From NCBI GenBank assembly GCA_030696525.1, contig JAUYSB010000270.1, positions 1 through 38,874 of the forward strand: DNA of 38,874 nt, written 5' to 3'. Every line of letters begins with the position of its first letter. Within the stretch, counting starts at the first letter, position 1. Below the pieces are notes generated by a model that saw only the letters and a list, made by a program, of their open reading frames with translations, did no database searches and was not told the DNA's origin. The DNA is from Hydrogenophaga sp. Its GTDB lineage: Bacteria; Pseudomonadota; Gammaproteobacteria; Burkholderiales; Burkholderiaceae_C. Positions 18,087 through 26,031 of the stretch are shown in pieces. Made by a program: the position numbers and the translations under genes.

Positions 18087-19088
18087 ATGGCAAGCCTGAC
18101 ACCGCGCCGCGTCTTTGTCATCGGGGCCACCGGCACCATCGGGCAGGCCACCGTGCGTGCGCTCTTGCGCCGCGGTCACGAGGTGGTGTGCTTTGTGCGC
18201 CCGCGTGCCGGTGTCGGTGGCCGGCTGTCGACCGAGGACAGCGCGGCGCTGCTGGCCGGCGCCACCGTGCGTGTGGGTGACGTGCGCGATGCGGTTTCGC
18301 TGGCCCGAGACGGTTTCCGCGGCGAGCGTTTCGACGTGCTCCTGTCGTGCCTGGCCTCCCGCACCGGCACGCCCAAGGACGCCTGGGCCATCGACCACCG
18401 GGCGCACGTCCTGGCGCTGGAGGCAGCAAAAGCGGCGGGCGTGACGAAGGTCGTGCTGCTGTCGGCCATCTGTGTCCAGAAGCCCCTGCTGGCCTTCCAG
18501 CACGCCAAGCTGGCCTTTGAGAAGGCGCTGCTCGAATCGGGGCTCAGTTATTCGATCGTGCGCGCCACGGCCTTTTTCAAGTCCCTGTCGGGCCAGGTGG
18601 AGCGCGTCAGGTCAGGCAAGCCCTTCCTGGTCTTCGGCGACGGCACGCTCACGGCCTGCAAGCCGATCAGCGACGACGACCTCGGCGACTACCTGGCGGA
18701 CTGTGTGCACGACCCTTCCCGCAGCAACCGCGTGTTGCCCATCGGTGGCCCAGGCGAGGCGGTCACGCCGCGCGAGCAGGGCGAACGGCTCTTTGCCTTG
18801 CTGGGCCGCCCGGCGCGCTTCAAACAGGTGCCGGTGGCGCTGCTCGACACCCTCATCGCCGTGCTCGCGCTGCTGGGCCGGGTATTGCCGTCCCTGGCCG
18901 ACAAGGCCGAACTGGCGCGCATCGGGCGTTACTACGCCACCGAATCGATGCTGGTGTGGGACGCTGCCGCCGGCCGCTACGATGCTGCGGCCACGCCCTC
19001 GGCCGGCCGCGAGACGCTGTTCGACCACTACGGCCGCCTGGTTCGCGGCGACGCCGTGGTGGAGCGCGGGGACCACGCGGTGTTCTGA
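18087..19088 (+). CDS. bciA: Divinyl (proto)chlorophyllide 8-vinyl reductase, BciA type
   Basis: 333 residues of the extended short-chain dehydrogenase (NmrA-like) fold. The NAD(P)-binding motif GATGTIG lies at about 13-19. The long conserved core (AWAIDHRAHVLALEAAK, QHAKLAFE, CKPISDDDLGDYLADC) and the C-terminus RGDAVVERGDHAVF match the BciA family, which reduces the 8-vinyl group of divinyl chlorophyllide with NADPH. ATG 18087 is preferred over GTG 18066 because AAGGA (18075-18079) precedes it. No other photosynthesis gene is in the window, so the gene may be a solitary remnant, a paralogue of other use, or part of a photosynthetic genome. The 289 bp upstream show nothing I can assign. The accessory island begins just after its stop codon. 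Confidence 0.88.
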   Translation: MASLTPRRVFVIGATGTIGQATVRALLRRGHEVVCFVRPRAGVGGRLSTEDSAALLAGATVRVGDVRDAVSLARDGFRGERFDVLLSCLASRTGTPKDAWAIDHRAHVLALEAAKAAGVTKVVLLSAICVQKPLLAFQHAKLAFEKALLESGLSYSIVRATAFFKSLSGQVERVRSGKPFLVFGDGTLTACKPISDDDLGDYLADCVHDPSRSNRVLPIGGPGEAVTPREQGERLFALLGRPARFKQVPVALLDTLIAVLALLGRVLPSLADKAELARIGRYYATESMLVWDAAAGRYDAAATPSAGRETLFDHYGRLVRGDAVVERGDHAVF

Positions 19089-19099
19089 TGAATCGCCGG

Positions 19100-19328
19100 T
19101 GGGGGTTTCGAAAGTTCAAAACTGAATGAAAAAGTCCAAAACTCGGAGAGAACCGACACAAGGCCAAGGCTGAACAAACTGTATTGTCGATGCACGTTGA
19201 GTGTTGTATCGGCACGACCAGAAAATCAACGCCATAGCGCTGCATAGGGTATGTATTTTTGTACTGATTATTCATTGAGTGTTGTACTTTTCTCAAATTT
19301 GTTCACTGAGTTTTGTACTTTTTCCTCA
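19100..19328. mobile_element. Remnant or MITE-like element with opposed transposon-end repeats
   Basis: The 330-bp gene-free stretch 19089-19418 holds two core copies in one orientation, GTTCAAAACT (19114) and GTCCAAAACT (19134). Three copies lie in the opposite orientation (complement of GTACAAAACTCA): TGAGTGTTGTA near 19198-19209, TTGAGTGTTGTAC at 19275-19287 and TGAGTTTTGTAC at 19307-19318. The outer limits could be TG at 19100 and CA at 19328, as in IS21-like multiple-repeat ends, giving about 229 bp without a transposase. No target duplication is visible. Alternatively these are sites of the Tn7-like transposase farther right. Confidence 0.45.
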
Positions 19329-19418
19329 GCTAGGCATCCGTACGCCTATGAGTGTGCAGTCCAGTCTTTTCGTAGTCGACCGTTCTTCGATCGGCTCGGG
19401 CTCCTAAGCGGTGGTGAT

Positions 19419-19931
19419 CTACTGTCCGAGGATGCGGAGTAGCGCGTCTAGTCGCGAGCATTCCACGCGTGCTGCGTCTAGAAAATCGCGTGGGAAGTGG
19501 GTTCCATAGACCCTGGCATCGTGCGCTGGTAAGCCAAACCGCTGCGCAAAAGCCTGCTTATGACCAGTTGAGTCACGTTGGGTTATGTCGCCGTGCATTC
19601 GAAGCAGAACTGCTTCGATACAAGGATCACAACTTACTGGAACGATTTTTTTCTTGCGTGCATTTTCAGCCGCGTCATCATTGAAGTCAGTATCGGCGTC
19701 AAACAACGATGCAACGTACGAGTGTGGACGCCGACTGGCAATACGCCCCGCTTCTGTAATTACATGAGCTGACCCCCTTCCCCTTGCATTCCAGACCGTC
19801 ACGTGCCGGCCCCCAGTCTTAGATGTGTAGAGGGCCCTCAGGTGCTTGAGAAAAGTTTCCTCCGCGTAGCCCTCGCCAACGGCTAGGACCGTCTCTCGGA
19901 CAGCACGAATTACTGTTCCGCGCGTCGCCAT
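19419..19931 (-). CDS. RloB/AbiLii-type TOPRIM-like protein, probable abortive-infection effector
   Basis: 170 residues. The N-terminal AVGEGYAEETFLKHLRALY (about 15-33) and the acidic FDADTDFND (about 78-86) are the conserved E and DxD elements of RloB/TOPRIM-like domains, which coordinate metal and cut or unwind nucleic acid. Together with the upstream ATPase (8 bp apart, same strand) it forms a two-gene set like AbiL (AbiLi plus AbiLii) and related to PARIS (AAA ATPase plus TOPRIM nuclease). In such pairs the ATPase usually holds or triggers the effector. Function in phage defence is inferred from that pairing. Base composition is clearly lower in GC than the backbone. Confidence 0.78.
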   Translation of the reverse strand: MATRGTVIRAVRETVLAVGEGYAEETFLKHLRALYTSKTGGRHVTVWNARGRGSAHVITEAGRIASRRPHSYVASLFDADTDFNDDAAENARKKKIVPVSCDPCIEAVLLRMHGDITQRDSTGHKQAFAQRFGLPAHDARVYGTHFPRDFLDAARVECSRLDALLRILGQ

Positions 19932-19939
19932 GCCTCAGG

Positions 19940-21139
19940 TCAAACGCGAGGTATGGCGCCGTAGGCACCAGAGAGGTATTTCGCTGCGAAATTGTCATCG
20001 CTGCGGACGCCTTGGACTGAGTCGAGTCGCCAAGCTCGGCTTTCGCATTGGTCCTTCTCAACTAGGTAAATCTGAGCCTTGTGCAGCAAGTTCAAGACCT
20101 CGGCTGAATGGCAAGAAAGGATAATCTGCGCGCCATGTGGATTGGTTGATGGATTGTCAAACAAAGATAGGATCGGAGCGATCATCAACGGGTGAAGGTC
20201 GTTCTCAAATTCATCAATGAGCGCGATTCCGCCGTTGGCGAGCGCTGGCAGAAGCTCGGATAAGAGGACGAACGCAGCCTGCGTGCCTGTTGATTCGTGA
20301 AAGAAGGGCACCTCATGGACTGTTCCATTGCGGGACTGGTGAACACCCCATGGATACCAGACCTTTTGCTGTTCATCGGGCGCGGAGGTAACCGTAGGCT
20401 TTAGATTCACCTCGCGCAACCGAATGTCCTGCAACCCCAAGTCCCACGTACTGAGCAGATGCTTCATTTGCTCTTGTAACGAGGCCTCCTGTGCAAAGAA
20501 ATCAGCAGCTCCAAACAATGCTTGTGAATCTAGTCCATGGCGCCCTGCAGAGTCGATGTTGGTATGCAGTTTGCTGTCGGTAAGGTGTTTGGCTACCTCT
20601 ACTCCATATTGAGCTGCGGTCGCAATCAACGAGGCATTGGGGCGGACTTTTGAGGCTTCGGTTGGATTGAAACCAAAGTCCTGTTGCTTGATCGTATAGG
20701 ACCGTGTTCCTTCATCCCAATCGCGAACGAAGACATAACCAAAGCGCTCTTTCTTGCGATACAGCGCCTCGTGTATGACGTGCCTTGGTGTCATGCGCAC
20801 CACATAGCGCCAGATCGTGCCCTCGCTGTCTTCCCCCTCAATTTCGAATTCTGACGGCTCCTCTTTTGCGGCAAAGTGAGCCTCGACTGGGATCGTCTGC
20901 TCGGGTTTCAACCCTGTGAAGGATGCGGACACAAACCAGGTGAGGAAGGCCAGTGGCTTTAGGAGCGAAGTTTTGCCAGCACCGTTTGCACCCAGTGCAG
21001 CGGCCGCAGTGCTTACGCGCAGTCCTGAACGTGCGGTTCGGACCCAGCCGCGAGTGCTTGCTTTTTCAGTCAAGCGCAAAGAGACCTCTGTGCGTTCGAA
21101 AAAGCTTTGCACGTTGGTGAAGGCGTAGGAGTGAAGCAT
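19940..21139 (-). CDS. AAA_15/ABC-like ATPase, AbiLi/RloA-type partner of the RloB protein
   Basis: 399 residues. The N-terminus MLHSYAFTNVQSFFERTEV is the typical start of OLD/AAA_15-like SMC-related ATPases. Walker A is GANGAGKTSLLK at about 50-61, and Walker B GIALIDEFENDLHP is in the C-terminal third, followed by a LSCHSAEVLNLL switch-type segment. The central region is the variable insertion. Transcribed first in a two-gene operon with the RloB-like gene. Family knowledge: such ATPases sense infection or phage anti-restriction proteins and control a toxic partner. Which trigger applies here cannot be told from sequence. Confidence 0.8.
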   Translation of the reverse strand: MLHSYAFTNVQSFFERTEVSLRLTEKASTRGWVRTARSGLRVSTAAAALGANGAGKTSLLKPLAFLTWFVSASFTGLKPEQTIPVEAHFAAKEEPSEFEIEGEDSEGTIWRYVVRMTPRHVIHEALYRKKERFGYVFVRDWDEGTRSYTIKQQDFGFNPTEASKVRPNASLIATAAQYGVEVAKHLTDSKLHTNIDSAGRHGLDSQALFGAADFFAQEASLQEQMKHLLSTWDLGLQDIRLREVNLKPTVTSAPDEQQKVWYPWGVHQSRNGTVHEVPFFHESTGTQAAFVLLSELLPALANGGIALIDEFENDLHPLMIAPILSLFDNPSTNPHGAQIILSCHSAEVLNLLHKAQIYLVEKDQCESRAWRLDSVQGVRSDDNFAAKYLSGAYGAIPRV

Positions 21140-21465
21140 GGTGTCTCTATAGTGGCGTAGGGTCTCAAGATCAAGAAAATCAACGTGCTAGTCGATCTTA
21201 TCCACAAAAACCTGTAGAAAACCGTAATAATTGCCCTCAAGATGAGTCATCATTTCTATCAAGGCGTGACTCAAGACACTCCGAGTGCTGTTGGACTTCA
21301 GAGGTGGTCAAAAGCCATCATCAAGTGACGAAATCAACAAAATTTTGTTGAAAACAAATTTTATGGTATTATTTGGCCGTGCTGATCCGTCAAGCAGTAG
21401 GTGTAGATCGGCTCAGATCCCATGGTCGGCTGGTTGCCGGTCTTGACACACAGAGGTACCGCGCA
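21140..21465. other. Divergent promoter region between the AbiL-like operon and the CBASS operon
   Basis: This 326-bp gene-free, AT-rich stretch separates two divergent operons. It contains the promoter and the imperfect palindrome listed separately (21337-21372). I see no other gene or repeat in it. Confidence 0.6.
21337..21372 (+). promoter_or_regulatory. Likely sigma70 promoter with overlapping palindrome for the CBASS operon
   Basis: TTGTTG (21345-21350), a 16-bp spacer and TATTAT (21367-21372) form a plausible promoter. It overlaps an imperfect inverted repeat, AAAATTTTGTT (about 21339-21349) against AACAAATTTT (21353-21362), that differs by one base insertion. Such an arrangement suggests repression of the CBASS operon by a bound regulator. 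Confidence 0.5.
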
Positions 21466-21633
21466 ATGAGCAAAGTTTTTAAGCCGGGCACACCGGCGCC
21501 GAAGTCTGGTCAATACGAGAACCCCAAGACCCACACCGAAATCACAGGGGTCAAGGGGAAGCCTCTACCGCCGACACCTCGTGCTGGCCAGGGTTACGTG
21601 CTGGTTGACCCGACGAAGCACAAACGATCCTAA
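21466..21633 (+). CDS. YjzC-like small protein at the head of the CBASS operon
   Basis: 55 residues beginning MSKVFKPGTPAPKSGQYE and ending GQGYVLVDPTKHKRS. The FKPG-x-APxSGQYE motif and the PLPPTPRAGQGY segment are recalled from short YjzC-like proteins of unknown function; no enzyme motif is present. ATG 21466 is preferred over upstream in-frame starts because AGAGG lies about 9 bp before it. It ends 55 bp before capV and follows the likely operon promoter, so it is probably cotranscribed with the CBASS genes. It could be a regulator, an accessory, or merely a neighbour. Confidence 0.68.
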   Translation: MSKVFKPGTPAPKSGQYENPKTHTEITGVKGKPLPPTPRAGQGYVLVDPTKHKRS

Positions 21634-21688
21634 GCACCCAGCCAGGAGAGCCCTCGGCTCTCGTGGCCATAACTTCAAAGGGGAAGTC

Positions 21689-22702
21689 TTGACCACTGAT
21701 GCACCACGATTTCAAGCGCTTGCGCTCTCTGGGGGTGGCTACCGAGGTCTCTACACGGCCAAGGTCCTGGCGGACCTCGAACAGGAGATTGGTGCGCCAA
21801 TTGCCACGCGGTTTGACTTGATTGCCGGTACGTCGATCGGCGGCATCCTCGCGCTTGCCATCGCCATGGAGATTCCCGCTGAGCGCATGGTTAAGATGTT
21901 CGAGGAACATGGCACGGAGATATTCAAGCGGCGGATTTGCCTGCTGGGCATATTGCGCGCGCCATACTCATCCCAGCCCCTGAAGGAGCTGCTGAGCGAC
22001 GATGAGATGTTCGGACGCCGCACACTTGGTGATTGCAAGCACCCTGTGATCGTACCGGCGATCAACTATTCGACTGGTCAGCCTCAGTTGTTTAAGACGC
22101 CTCATCACCCCAATTTCAAGCGCGACCACACCTTCTCATTGGTCGATGTGGCGTTAGCCACCAGTGCGGCGCCAGCCTACTTTCCGCGACACACTTTCAA
22201 TAAAAATCAGTACGTTGACGGTGGCCTTTATGCGAACGCACCCGGTCTACTGGCACTGCACGAGGCGCAAAGCTTCTTGGGCAAGCAGCCAGAAGACGTA
22301 TATATGATCTCTATCGGTACGATGTCATCGAAGTTCACGGCGGATCCGCGCCGCAATCGCAGTGGCGGCAGCTATGACTGGGGAGGGCTGAATCCGGCCA
22401 GCATGCCTAAGCGTCTCTTCGGTCTGTCGATCTCCGTCCAGGAGTCACTGAGTGACTTCATGCTCAAGCACAGGCTGCCTTCCCGGTACATGCATCTGGA
22501 CGACGTCCTCACTGATGAGCGTGCAGGTGCCGTTGCCCTTGATAAAGCGGACGGGCCGGCTCAGGAAGTATTACTTGGAGCAGCGTCAGAGCGCTCCAAA
22601 GCCAGCCTCGGCCAGCCCGAGTTCATCAGATTTCTACAACACCTTGCTGCTCCAGCCATTTTTCACTACGGCGCCAACGCTAAGCGAGACATCCCATGCT
22701 GA
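21689..22702 (+). CDS. capV: CapV: cyclic-nucleotide-activated patatin-like phospholipase (CBASS effector)
   Basis: 337 residues from a TTG start. The patatin fold is shown by the oxyanion-hole motif GGGYRG (15-20), the nucleophile motif GTSIGG (Ser49) and the DGG catalytic Asp177 in VDGGLYANAP. CapV hydrolyses membrane phospholipids when it binds cGAMP made by the partner CD-NTase, destroying the inner membrane of infected cells. The TTG is chosen because AAAGGGGAAG (21677-21686) lies just upstream and the family N-terminus starts here; ATG alternatives further up would overlap the preceding gene. Its stop overlaps the CD-NTase start by 7 bp (ATGCTGA). Confidence 0.92.
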   Translation: MTTDAPRFQALALSGGGYRGLYTAKVLADLEQEIGAPIATRFDLIAGTSIGGILALAIAMEIPAERMVKMFEEHGTEIFKRRICLLGILRAPYSSQPLKELLSDDEMFGRRTLGDCKHPVIVPAINYSTGQPQLFKTPHHPNFKRDHTFSLVDVALATSAAPAYFPRHTFNKNQYVDGGLYANAPGLLALHEAQSFLGKQPEDVYMISIGTMSSKFTADPRRNRSGGSYDWGGLNPASMPKRLFGLSISVQESLSDFMLKHRLPSRYMHLDDVLTDERAGAVALDKADGPAQEVLLGAASERSKASLGQPEFIRFLQHLAAPAIFHYGANAKRDIPC

Positions 22703-23865
22703 AGTTCTCTAAGCTCCTCTACCAGCATGGTCTGGACAAGGACACCTTCGAAAACCATATCCGCCCTGATGCAGGTCAGGCTGCGACGCTTCGAGCGAGC
22801 ATCAAAAAAATCCGCGAGCACGTGCGCATTTGCGTGGCTGCTGCGACGGTGTCAAAGCTTGGCATGGAGCGGGCGGTTGAACCGCGCTTCCGCACTCAGG
22901 GGTCCTGGTCATATGACACCTGCGTTACCCCTTCCCAGACGCCACCTCAAGAGATCGACTGGGACTACGGCATATACCTTCCTGTAACGGTCTGGGAGGA
23001 AAACGGACCGCCCCATAAGATGGCCAAGGCCTATTTTGATTTGGTGGAGGAAATCCTGGGTGATCTTTGTCAGAAGGAGCGCTGGTCGCTGATCAGTGGG
23101 AAAGATACCTGCATCCGCATTCAGATATCCAAGACCGCCCACATCGATTTGCCGCTGTATGCAGCACCAGAGGATGAATTCAAAAAGATTGTGGAAGCAG
23201 TTGATGTGCTCAAAGCGAATGTCCTAGATAGCGTTCGCACAGAGAGTGTTGACTTTGCTGAAGGAGAACTGTCGCTGCAGCAGTGGGAACAGTTGAACTG
23301 CATCGTGATGGCAACGCGGAAGGGGGAGTGGCGAAAATCTGATCCACAAAAAGTGTCAAACTGGTTCAAGGATCGCGTCGAAGAACACGGACTTCAATTG
23401 CGTCGCACGTGTCGCTACATGAAGGCTTGGCGAGATCATCAATGGACAGAAGGAGGTCCTACTTCGGTTGCCATCATGATTGCCACAGCGCAGGCTTTTG
23501 AGGTTCATGCTGAGCGGGACGATCTGGCGGTTGAGCATGCTGCACGTCGATTGAGTGTAGCCTTTAGAAGCGCGATCACGGAAAACGGGATCGACAATGG
23601 CGAAGAGGACTTCAATCGTCTGTCAGAAACAGACCGTGTGGTCGTGTCGCAGCGGTTTGCCCAGCTCGCAGATGTTCTGCGCTCGGCCCGTGAGGCTGGC
23701 GCTTACGAGAAAGAGGTGGTGATCAACTACTTGCGTTTGCAATTCGGTTCTCGTGTCCCAAATGACATAAATCGTGTTGAAACTGAAGGCAGTGCTGACG
23801 CTATCCGCAATACGCCTCCAGTGCGTGTCGTCGCGCCAGTTGTTCCTTCGACCAAGGCTGGTTAA
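22696..23865 (+). CDS. dncV: DncV-like CD-NTase (clade A cyclic dinucleotide synthase) of type II CBASS
   Basis: 389 residues. The nucleotidyltransferase core shows QGSWSYDT (G69, S70), the metal-binding QEIDWDYGIYLPV (D88, D90) and a third Asp151 in AHIDLPLYA. The layout is that of Vibrio DncV, which makes 3',3'-cGAMP. The protein ends ...VVPSTKAG; in type II CBASS the CD-NTase C-terminus is conjugated by Cap2 to target molecules, and a terminal Gly suits this. Flanked by capV (7-bp overlap) and cap2 (9 bp). The product is inferred as cGAMP from clade resemblance and the CapV partner. Confidence 0.93.
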   Translation: MLKFSKLLYQHGLDKDTFENHIRPDAGQAATLRASIKKIREHVRICVAAATVSKLGMERAVEPRFRTQGSWSYDTCVTPSQTPPQEIDWDYGIYLPVTVWEENGPPHKMAKAYFDLVEEILGDLCQKERWSLISGKDTCIRIQISKTAHIDLPLYAAPEDEFKKIVEAVDVLKANVLDSVRTESVDFAEGELSLQQWEQLNCIVMATRKGEWRKSDPQKVSNWFKDRVEEHGLQLRRTCRYMKAWRDHQWTEGGPTSVAIMIATAQAFEVHAERDDLAVEHAARRLSVAFRSAITENGIDNGEEDFNRLSETDRVVVSQRFAQLADVLRSAREAGAYEKEVVINYLRLQFGSRVPNDINRVETEGSADAIRNTPPVRVVAPVVPSTKAG

Positions 23866-23874
23866 CGTTACACC

Positions 23875-25548
23875 GTGTCCACACTGGGTGACTCGCTGAG
23901 GTATCTGCGCAGTCGAGGGTTCAATCCCGCTGTTGCGCGTCGTCCTGCCCGCGCTTTTTCTGGCGCTCTTGCCTGCTTGAAGGGCCAGGTTCCGGTTACG
24001 CTGACCATCAGTGATTGGGACTTTTTGGAGTACCCACGCATAACGCTGAACAGCACACCCAGTTTTCTTCCGCCATTGCTGCCTCATGTCGATATTCTCG
24101 GTGACTTGTGCTACTTCGCGAAGGGGGCCGTCACTCTAGATCGGTATGATCCGGTGACTGCGTTGGCCCAATGCCTTGATCAAGCTACAAGTGTTCTGAA
24201 CAAGATTTCAACTGACCCGAACTATCGCAACTCCGATATTCAAGGTGAGTTTTCGGCTCATTGGGAGCTGGGTCAGGCGAAGATTCCGTGGTTGGTGTAT
24301 CTAGGTGATATTGACACTGGTGCCAAAAACGCGCACTACTTCAAGCTGCGTGACAGTAAGGGGGCACAAACGCGCATCCTCGTTTGCAGCGACCCAGCTG
24401 AAGCCGGACGACTTGCGCTGGCGTGGGGCTGGAGTGTGATGCCGTTGCATAGGAAGTGCTGGTTACTAAAGACAGCTTTCCTGCCTCATGTTCCAGATCG
24501 ATTGCCTGGTACTGTAAAGGAGCTTTTTGTATGGCTGAGAAAGTGGGATCCTGACCTCTCCCAAGCGCTGCAAAACGTACTGGGCAGTCACGGTTACTTG
24601 CATCAGGATTACGTTACCTTCGCTATCGATAGCCCTGTGGGTTGGATCGGTTTTGGTTTCGATTTAAACGCACAGTACCGAATCGGGTACACGAAATCTC
24701 CTAAGAGGTTTCGAAATTACCTTCACAACGCTGGCGGTACGCAGCAATTGTTTCGGATGTCGCTGCGCCCTATTGGCAGCAGTTTCGTGCATAGCCGCAA
24801 TCTGTCATACCCAGACCTTCTAGGCAAGCGCATCACTCTAATTGGTTGTGGCGCGATCGGATCTTTTGTGGCCACGGCCCTGGTGCGCCTCGGCGCTGGC
24901 ATCGGTGAACGCGGCAGACTACGCCTCATTGATCCTGAGAGCCTTGGACCCGAAAATCTTGGTCGCCATACTCTTGGGTACCCGTCTCTGCTTCAAGCCA
25001 AAGCGATAGCGCTGAGAGAAGATCTGCTTCGCCAGTTCCCGCATTGCCACATTGAGGCGAAGTACCAGAGCGTTGTCGCCGTTTCAGATTTGTTCTCGGC
25101 TGAACTGATCGTGGATGCTACCGGGGAGGAGGCAGTGGGGGAGTACATCAACAGTTTACGCCTGCTAGGCCGTCATGGCGCTCCAATCCTGCACGTCTGG
25201 ATCCGTGGCAACGGCGAGGCAGTTCAGGCTCTGTGGGCCGATAAAGGTGGCGATGCCTGTTACCGCTGCCTGCTTGTGCCGAATGCACAAGTCCACCGAC
25301 AAGAGCGGATCAAACTGCTGAAGACAGCGCCGGAGCGGCGCATGGACGGATGTCGAGCGTTTACACCTTACGCGGTATCTGCACCGATGCATGCCGCAGC
25401 GCTAGTTGCCGACATGATCTGTGATTGGCTTCAAGGTGATCCGTCGCCGCGATTCCGAACGCGGGCCCGCGAGAAGGCAGAGGTGTTCGAGGTAAAAAAT
25501 CAGAACTTGCCCAAGATGAAGGGGTGCCCTGCATGCGGTCAGCCGTAA
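23875..25548 (+). CDS. cap2: Cap2: E2-E1 (ThiF-type) ligase-like protein of type II CBASS
   Basis: 557 residues from a GTG start. The N-terminal E2-like domain has the candidate catalytic Cys79 in ILGDLCYFAKG. A linker leads to the E1-like adenylation domain, with the nucleotide-binding IGCGAIGS (about 323-330), then RLIDPESLGPENLGRH. The candidate E1 cysteine is Cys493 in DGCRAFTPY. CYRC (462-465) and terminal CPACG (551-555) probably bind zinc. Cap2 activates the C-terminus of the CD-NTase and links it to cellular targets, priming it for second-messenger synthesis. The ribosome binding site before the GTG is weak. Confidence 0.92.
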   Translation: MSTLGDSLRYLRSRGFNPAVARRPARAFSGALACLKGQVPVTLTISDWDFLEYPRITLNSTPSFLPPLLPHVDILGDLCYFAKGAVTLDRYDPVTALAQCLDQATSVLNKISTDPNYRNSDIQGEFSAHWELGQAKIPWLVYLGDIDTGAKNAHYFKLRDSKGAQTRILVCSDPAEAGRLALAWGWSVMPLHRKCWLLKTAFLPHVPDRLPGTVKELFVWLRKWDPDLSQALQNVLGSHGYLHQDYVTFAIDSPVGWIGFGFDLNAQYRIGYTKSPKRFRNYLHNAGGTQQLFRMSLRPIGSSFVHSRNLSYPDLLGKRITLIGCGAIGSFVATALVRLGAGIGERGRLRLIDPESLGPENLGRHTLGYPSLLQAKAIALREDLLRQFPHCHIEAKYQSVVAVSDLFSAELIVDATGEEAVGEYINSLRLLGRHGAPILHVWIRGNGEAVQALWADKGGDACYRCLLVPNAQVHRQERIKLLKTAPERRMDGCRAFTPYAVSAPMHAAALVADMICDWLQGDPSPRFRTRAREKAEVFEVKNQNLPKMKGCPACGQP

Positions 25549-26021
25549 TTTGGCAAGTTCCAAAGAATCTGGATGGGCAGATACTACTGGAGGTCGAGCC
25601 GCTGCAGTTGATGGACAAATTCTGGCAAGACGATGTGACCAAGCCGGAAAGCGGTGGCATCTTTCTCGGTTACCGTCGTGGTAGTCATCTACACGTCACG
25701 ATGGCGAGCGCCCCTCAACCTAGCGATGCTCGTTCGCGTTACTCATTCTGGAGATCCAAGAGCGCGCACCAAGATATTGCTCTGCGGAAATGGCGTGCCA
25801 GCAAGCAAACGATGGATTACCTCGGTGAATGGCACACGCATCCAGAAGCTCACCCCATGCCATCTGGTAAGGACTACTCCGAATGGGCGAAGATCTGTAC
25901 GTCGGCACAGAAACCAATGCTGTTTCTGATTATTGGGTGGAGCGGTGAACTTTGGCTCGGTTGCTCGGAGGGACAGCGAGTGCGGAAGTGTGAGCGTCTC
26001 AACCAAAACTTAAACTGGTGA
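25533..26021 (+). CDS. cap3: Cap3: JAB/JAMM isopeptidase of type II CBASS
   Basis: 162 residues. The JAMM zinc-protease signature is complete: an upstream glutamate in ESGGIFLG, then HTHPEAHPMPSGKD, which fits H-x-H-x7-S-x2-D. Cap3 removes the conjugated CD-NTase and so limits activation. ATG 25533 is preferred over GTG 25524, with AAGGGG at 25518-25524 upstream. The gene overlaps the end of cap2 by 16 bp, and the next gene starts 10 bp after its stop. Confidence 0.9.
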   Translation: MRSAVIWQVPKNLDGQILLEVEPLQLMDKFWQDDVTKPESGGIFLGYRRGSHLHVTMASAPQPSDARSRYSFWRSKSAHQDIALRKWRASKQTMDYLGEWHTHPEAHPMPSGKDYSEWAKICTSAQKPMLFLIIGWSGELWLGCSEGQRVRKCERLNQNLNW

Positions 26022-26031
26022 AGGAAAGCTG

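Noticed and set aside
23356-23538. Short minus-strand frames within the CBASS genes
   Set aside because: Shadows of intact CBASS coding sequence with no independent ribosome binding site or motif.
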